Of a stretch of 26,341 nucleotides of DNA, positions 22,774 to 26,341 are shown one piece after another. Origin of the DNA: Candidatus Pelagibacter sp. GTDB taxonomy: Bacteria > Pseudomonadota > Alphaproteobacteria > Pelagibacterales > Pelagibacteraceae. The notes under the pieces were generated by a model, which had not been told where the DNA came from, searched no databases, and saw only the letters and a list, made by a program, of their open reading frames with translations. Within the stretch, counting starts at the first letter, position 1. The number at the start of each line of letters is the position of its first letter. Position numbers and translations under genes: made by a program. The stretch is taken from NCBI GenBank assembly GCA_012963775.1, contig DTVC01000029.1:1-26341 (forward strand), given 5' to 3'.

Positions 22774-24045
22774 ATGAACATACAAGAATTAAAGAAAAAA
22801 AGTTCAGAGCAGTTAATTTCCGAAGCTGAAAAGTTAGGAATAGAAAATGCTAGCACACTTAGAAAACAAGAAATTCTATTTGTAATACTTAAAAAACTTG
22901 CAGAAAAAGGTGAAGAAATTACTGGTGGTGGAGTTTTACAATTACTTCAAGATGGATTTGGTTTTTTAAGGGCTATTGAATCTAATTATCTTCCAGGTCC
23001 AGATGATATTTATGTTGGTCCAAGTCAAATCAGAAGATTTGGATTAAGAACGGGCGACACAATTGAGGGGCCGGTCAGAGCTCCTAAGGATGGTGAAAGA
23101 TATTTTGCTTTATTACAAGTTAGCAAAATTAATTTTGAAGATCCTGAAAAATCAAAACACAAAATTGCCTTTGATAACTTAACTCCTTTATATCCCAATA
23201 AACAATTAATTATGGAAGTTGAAACTGATAAAGTAGAAAAAAAAACAGATTTAACACCAAGACTAATCGACCTAGTTAGCCCGATAGGAAAAGGACAAAG
23301 ATCTTTGATTATTTCACCACCTAAAGCAGGCAAGACAATGATATTACAAAGTATTGCAAATTCTATAACAGCAAATCACCCCGAATGTTATTTAATGGTT
23401 CTTCTAATTGACGAAAGACCTGAAGAAGTAACAGACATGCAAAGAACTGTAAAAGGTGAGGTTATTAGTTCTACATTTGATGAGCCAGCACAAAGACATG
23501 TTGGAGTAGCAGAAATGGTCATTGAAAAAGCGAGAAGATTAACAGAACATAAAAAAGATGTAGTCATTCTGTTAGATTCAATAACTAGACTTGGAAGAGC
23601 TTACAATGCAGTGGTTCCAAGCTCTGGGAAAGTATTAACCGGAGGTGTTGATGCCAATGCGTTACAAAGACCAAAAAGATTTTTTGGAGCAGCCAGAAAT
23701 ATTGAAGAAGGTGGTTCATTAACTATTATCGCGACAGCATTGATTGATACTGGTAGCAGAATGGATGAGGTTATTTTTGAGGAGTTTAAAGGAACTGGTA
23801 ACAGTGAAACTATTCTTGATAGAAAAATTTCAGACAAAAGAATCTTTCCAGCCATGGATATAACAAAGTCTGGAACAAGGAGAGAAGAATTGCTATTTGA
23901 TAAAAATGACCTTCAAAAAATGAATGTTTTAAGAAGAATTATTGCTTCTATGGGACCAATGGATGCTATAGAATTTATAAGCTCTAAACTTAAAAATACA
24001 AAAAACAACGCTGATTTTTTTAGCTCAATGAATAAACCTTCATAA
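22774..24045 (+). CDS. rho: Transcription termination factor Rho
   Basis: A 423-residue hexameric RNA helicase that ends transcription. The N-terminal helical part [21 protein letters not shown] is followed by the RNA-binding cold-shock-like domain ([22 protein letters not shown]...RTGDTIEG). The ATPase core has KAGKTMIL (Walker A, within [19 protein letters not shown]), [26 protein letters not shown] (Walker B) and the Q/R-loop segments [20 protein letters not shown] and [19 protein letters not shown]. Length and motifs are standard without the large insertions of high-GC bacteria. Having Rho fits the near absence of hairpin terminators in the window. Confidence 0.98.
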   Translation: MNIQELKKKSSEQLISEAEKLGIENASTLRKQEILFVILKKLAEKGEEITGGGVLQLLQDGFGFLRAIESNYLPGPDDIYVGPSQIRRFGLRTGDTIEGPVRAPKDGERYFALLQVSKINFEDPEKSKHKIAFDNLTPLYPNKQLIMEVETDKVEKKTDLTPRLIDLVSPIGKGQRSLIISPPKAGKTMILQSIANSITANHPECYLMVLLIDERPEEVTDMQRTVKGEVISSTFDEPAQRHVGVAEMVIEKARRLTEHKKDVVILLDSITRLGRAYNAVVPSSGKVLTGGVDANALQRPKRFFGAARNIEEGGSLTIIATALIDTGSRMDEVIFEEFKGTGNSETILDRKISDKRIFPAMDITKSGTRREELLFDKNDLQKMNVLRRIIASMGPMDAIEFISSKLKNTKNNADFFSSMNKPS

Positions 24046-24096
24046 TTAAATTATAAATTTGTTTTTAAATTCATAAATATAATTTAAATTTGAATT

Positions 24097-25644
24097 ATGG
24101 ATTTAAATAAAAAATCTGAAATAATTTTAAAAAAACTTAAAGAAAATAAATTTTATGAAGTTATTTCCGAATGTGAAAAATTAATAAAAAAATTTCCTGA
24201 TAAAAGTAATTTATATAATATGTGTGGTTTGGCATATCAAAGAATTAAGAATATTGATATTTCAATTAATTATTTTAAAAAAGCAATAAAGTTAAATCCA
24301 GAAGATTTAGGTATACAAAATAATTTAGCAAACTCATATAAACATCTTGATCAATATGATTTAGCTGAAAATATTTTTTTAGATATCTTAAATAAAAAGA
24401 AAGATTACCTACCAGCGATAGCTAATTTTGCAATTCTTAAGAGAAAATTGAATGATTTTGAAAATACAGTTAAATTATATGAACAAGCAGTAACAATTCA
24501 AAAAAATGATCCATCTTTATTAAGTGCATTAGCATCTGCTTATCAAAGCTCGGGCAATTTTATAAAAGCGAAAGAAATAAGTTACAAAATTTTAAAAATG
24601 TACCCCAAACACGTTCGTTCTCACAAGATAATTAGTGATTTAACAAACTACTCAAAAAGCGATGAAAATTTAGGCGAAATGTTAAATTTATATAAAGATA
24701 ATGATTTAATAATAAATGATAAATCTGAATTGTCATTTACAATTGCAAAAGCTTATGAAGATCTTGGTGATTATGAAAAATCATTCAAATATTTTGATCA
24801 AGCAAATAAATTAAAAAATAATAATAAATATAATTTTTCCAGAGAAGAAAAATTATTCAGAAATATCAAAAAATTTTTTGATAGTAATGAATTTAATAAA
24901 AATAAAAAAAATTTTGATAATAGAAAAATAATATTTATTTGTGGAATGCCAAGATCTGGCACAACCTTAGTTGAACAAATCTTATCGTCTCATAATAAAA
25001 TCTTTGGAGCTGGGGAGCTAAATTTTTTAAGACAAGTAACGACAAAATTTTTTGTTTTAGGAGATAAATTGAATAATCAAAAAATAATAGAAGAAATTAA
25101 TTCTTCAAATAATATTTTAAATATTGAATATTATAAATTAATAAATTATTTAAAAATTAAAGAATCTATAATTACTGACAAAGCTCCCCAAAATTACATA
25201 TGGATAGGTTTTATTAAATATTTTTTTCCTAATGCTAAAATAATTCATTGTTGTAGAAATAAAAAAGATGTTTTGTTATCTATTTATAAAAATAATTTTA
25301 GTTCCAGTGATATGGATTGGTCATATGATCCTAGAAATATAGTTAGATATTATAATTTGTACTTAGATTTAATAAAATTTTGGAAGTATAAATTTGAAAA
25401 ATTTATTTATGATTTAAGCTATGAAAAATTAGTTACAGATAGTGAAAATCAAATAAAAAAATTACTAGATTATTGTAGTTTAGAATGGGATAAAAATTGT
25501 TTAAATCACAATAAATATAGTAAAACAGCAATTCAAACAGTAAGCATTTCTCAGGCTCGTAAACCAATCTATAAAAGTTCTGTTAATTCAAGTGAAATAT
25601 ATTCAAAATATTTAGATAATTATTTTAAACTACTTGATAATTAA
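24097..25644 (+). CDS. TPR-repeat sulfotransferase (paralogue 2)
   Basis: A 515-residue protein with the same length and order of parts as the gene at 1257-2804. N-terminal TPR repeats fill residues about 35-200, for example NIDISINYFKKAIKLNPEDL and YDLAENIFLDIL. The sulfotransferase domain opens with KIIFICGMPRSGTTLVEQIL near residue 285 (5'-phosphosulfate loop); DKAPQNYIWIGFIKYFFPNA and IIHCCRNKKDVLLSIYKNNF (3'-phosphate site) follow. The ends SISQARKPIYKSSVN and, in the other gene, SINQSRKPIYKDSVN are nearly identical. The acceptor is unknown; sulfation of a protein or cell-surface polymer is possible. The stop lies 3 bp from the stop of the convergent third sulfotransferase. Confidence 0.88.
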   Translation: MDLNKKSEIILKKLKENKFYEVISECEKLIKKFPDKSNLYNMCGLAYQRIKNIDISINYFKKAIKLNPEDLGIQNNLANSYKHLDQYDLAENIFLDILNKKKDYLPAIANFAILKRKLNDFENTVKLYEQAVTIQKNDPSLLSALASAYQSSGNFIKAKEISYKILKMYPKHVRSHKIISDLTNYSKSDENLGEMLNLYKDNDLIINDKSELSFTIAKAYEDLGDYEKSFKYFDQANKLKNNNKYNFSREEKLFRNIKKFFDSNEFNKNKKNFDNRKIIFICGMPRSGTTLVEQILSSHNKIFGAGELNFLRQVTTKFFVLGDKLNNQKIIEEINSSNNILNIEYYKLINYLKIKESIITDKAPQNYIWIGFIKYFFPNAKIIHCCRNKKDVLLSIYKNNFSSSDMDWSYDPRNIVRYYNLYLDLIKFWKYKFEKFIYDLSYEKLVTDSENQIKKLLDYCSLEWDKNCLNHNKYSKTAIQTVSISQARKPIYKSSVNSSEIYSKYLDNYFKLLDN

Positions 25645-25647
25645 AAA

Positions 25648-26289
25648 TTAACCTAAATACTTTAATTCTTTCATCTCATTCTGAAATTTTTGTTCAATTT
25701 CTTTAGAAATTTTATTATCTAATAATTTTTTCCAATCATTTTTAGGACCTAAATAAAAAAAATCTTTTTTATCACCTGATTTTGTATCTGCCACACTTTC
25801 TCCAAAAAGGCCTGATTTTTCTAATTTTTTAAGATTATCAAAAGAACTAGTTTTTATAGCTTCAGTAATTATATTTTTATTAAATTCAATATTTAATATG
25901 GAACTTAAAAATTTTACTATCTTTGCAAATTCATTATCTGGATCAATTAACAAATCCTCATATTTTATAAGAAGGAAATTTTCTGACATATTTTTCCATG
26001 ATTTGTAATTAGTACTCCAAGAACTTATAAGTGTTGGTAATTTATTATCTCTTATTTTATTTTTATGTGAAATAAATCCTAACCATCTATGATCATCAAA
26101 AATAAATTTTTTAGCATCTTCATATGTATTAAGTGAAAAATGATTTTTTATAGATGTAACTACATTCCTAGGATCTCTAACTATATAAATTACACCTTTA
26201 GTGTTATCAAGATTTGTAAAACTATCAGTACCTATCTTGCAATTAACATGATGAGTTTTTATAAATTTTATTTTGTTATCTAGATTCAT
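25648..26289 (-). CDS. Sulfotransferase-domain protein, 5' end frameshifted/beyond window
   Basis: The 213 codons from the first ATG hold the middle and C-terminal parts of a PAPS-dependent sulfotransferase: KFIKTHHVN at the start, GVIYIVRDPRNVVTSIKNHF (3'-phosphate site, Arg-Asp-Pro-Arg) near residue 32-52, LLIKYEDLLIDPDNEFAKIV, and a C-terminal FYLGPKNDWKKLL. The N-terminal P-loop (PKSGNT-type) and about 60-80 residues before KTH are missing. The frame upstream remains coding-like (NWIISQDQM) until a stop at 26320-26322 in a run of ten A; beyond it the neighbouring frame (QNINEIKKK) takes over. The gene therefore probably starts outside the window and is broken or has a homopolymer-length difference here. 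It is not close in sequence to the TPR-type sulfotransferases. Confidence 0.7.
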   Translation of the reverse strand: MNLDNKIKFIKTHHVNCKIGTDSFTNLDNTKGVIYIVRDPRNVVTSIKNHFSLNTYEDAKKFIFDDHRWLGFISHKNKIRDNKLPTLISSWSTNYKSWKNMSENFLLIKYEDLLIDPDNEFAKIVKFLSSILNIEFNKNIITEAIKTSSFDNLKKLEKSGLFGESVADTKSGDKKDFFYLGPKNDWKKLLDNKISKEIEQKFQNEMKELKYLG

Positions 26290-26341
26290 TTGGTCTTGTG
26301 AGATAATCCAATTTTTTTTTTATTTCATTTATATTTTGAAA

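Noticed and set aside
24046..24096. A/T-rich inverted repeats after rho as a terminator
   Set aside because: Several imperfect A/T matches are possible but none is G/C-clamped or followed by a distinct T run.
1..26341. CRISPR array, IS element, prophage or riboswitch
   Set aside because: No regularly spaced repeats, no transposase or integrase frame, no terminal inverted repeats, and no recognisable riboswitch core in any of the spacers.

Overview
The window looks like chromosomal DNA of a free-living marine alphaproteobacterium of the SAR11 (Pelagibacterales) type. The basis is very A+T-rich sequence, lysine/asparagine/isoleucine-rich proteins, spacers of a few bases, many 1-8 bp gene overlaps, and a gene order typical of alphaproteobacteria (ftsK-lolA, the his cluster beside hslVU, fxsA-secB against dnaQ-coaE-aroE-maf-ppsR, and hemE-hemH-hemJ-rho). 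The assignment comes from gene content and composition only; no 16S gene is present. No IS element, CRISPR array or intact prophage was seen.

Layout. Positions 1-1256: a VOC-fold protein, then about 630 bp of gene-poor DNA with small lysine-rich open frames and a duplicated peptide-coding motif, then tRNA-Gly(GCC) with its promoter. Positions 1257-2804: a TPR-sulfotransferase. Positions 2848-7288: a Lon N-domain protein, a UbiH-like hydroxylase, FtsK and LolA. Positions 7296-11167 (minus strand): hisB-hisH-hisA-hisF-hisE followed by a HIT protein and a GNAT protein, as one tight operon. Positions 11260-13145: hslV-hslU behind a possible heat-shock promoter. Positions 13156-14951 (minus): a TimA/Tim44-like protein, an Smr protein and a 2-keto-4-pentenoate hydratase-like enzyme. 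Positions 15010-15842: fxsA-secB. Positions 15835-19941 (minus): ppsR, maf, an SDR protein, aroE, coaE and dnaQ. Positions 19942-20225: a 284-bp gene-free, extremely A+T-rich gap. Positions 20226-24045: hemE-hemH-hemJ-rho. Positions 24097-26341: a second TPR-sulfotransferase and, convergent to it, a third sulfotransferase that appears frameshifted at a 10-base homopolymer and runs off the end.

The most important signal is the gap at 19942-20225. It lies between the ppsR (RP001-type) gene and hemE, the neighbourhood where the Caulobacter and Rickettsia origins lie. It holds five 9-mers that each match TTATNCACA at 8 of 9 positions, a perfect 14-bp palindrome and one TTAA-N7-TTAA site. Transcription diverges from it on both sides. 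I propose it as the chromosomal replication origin. Other points of interest are the duplicated GLLKKGGRV peptide next to the tRNA, the two 515-residue TPR-sulfotransferase paralogues, the poly-A frameshift at the right edge, a possible RpoH promoter for hslVU, and an SDR protein with Phe in place of the catalytic Tyr.
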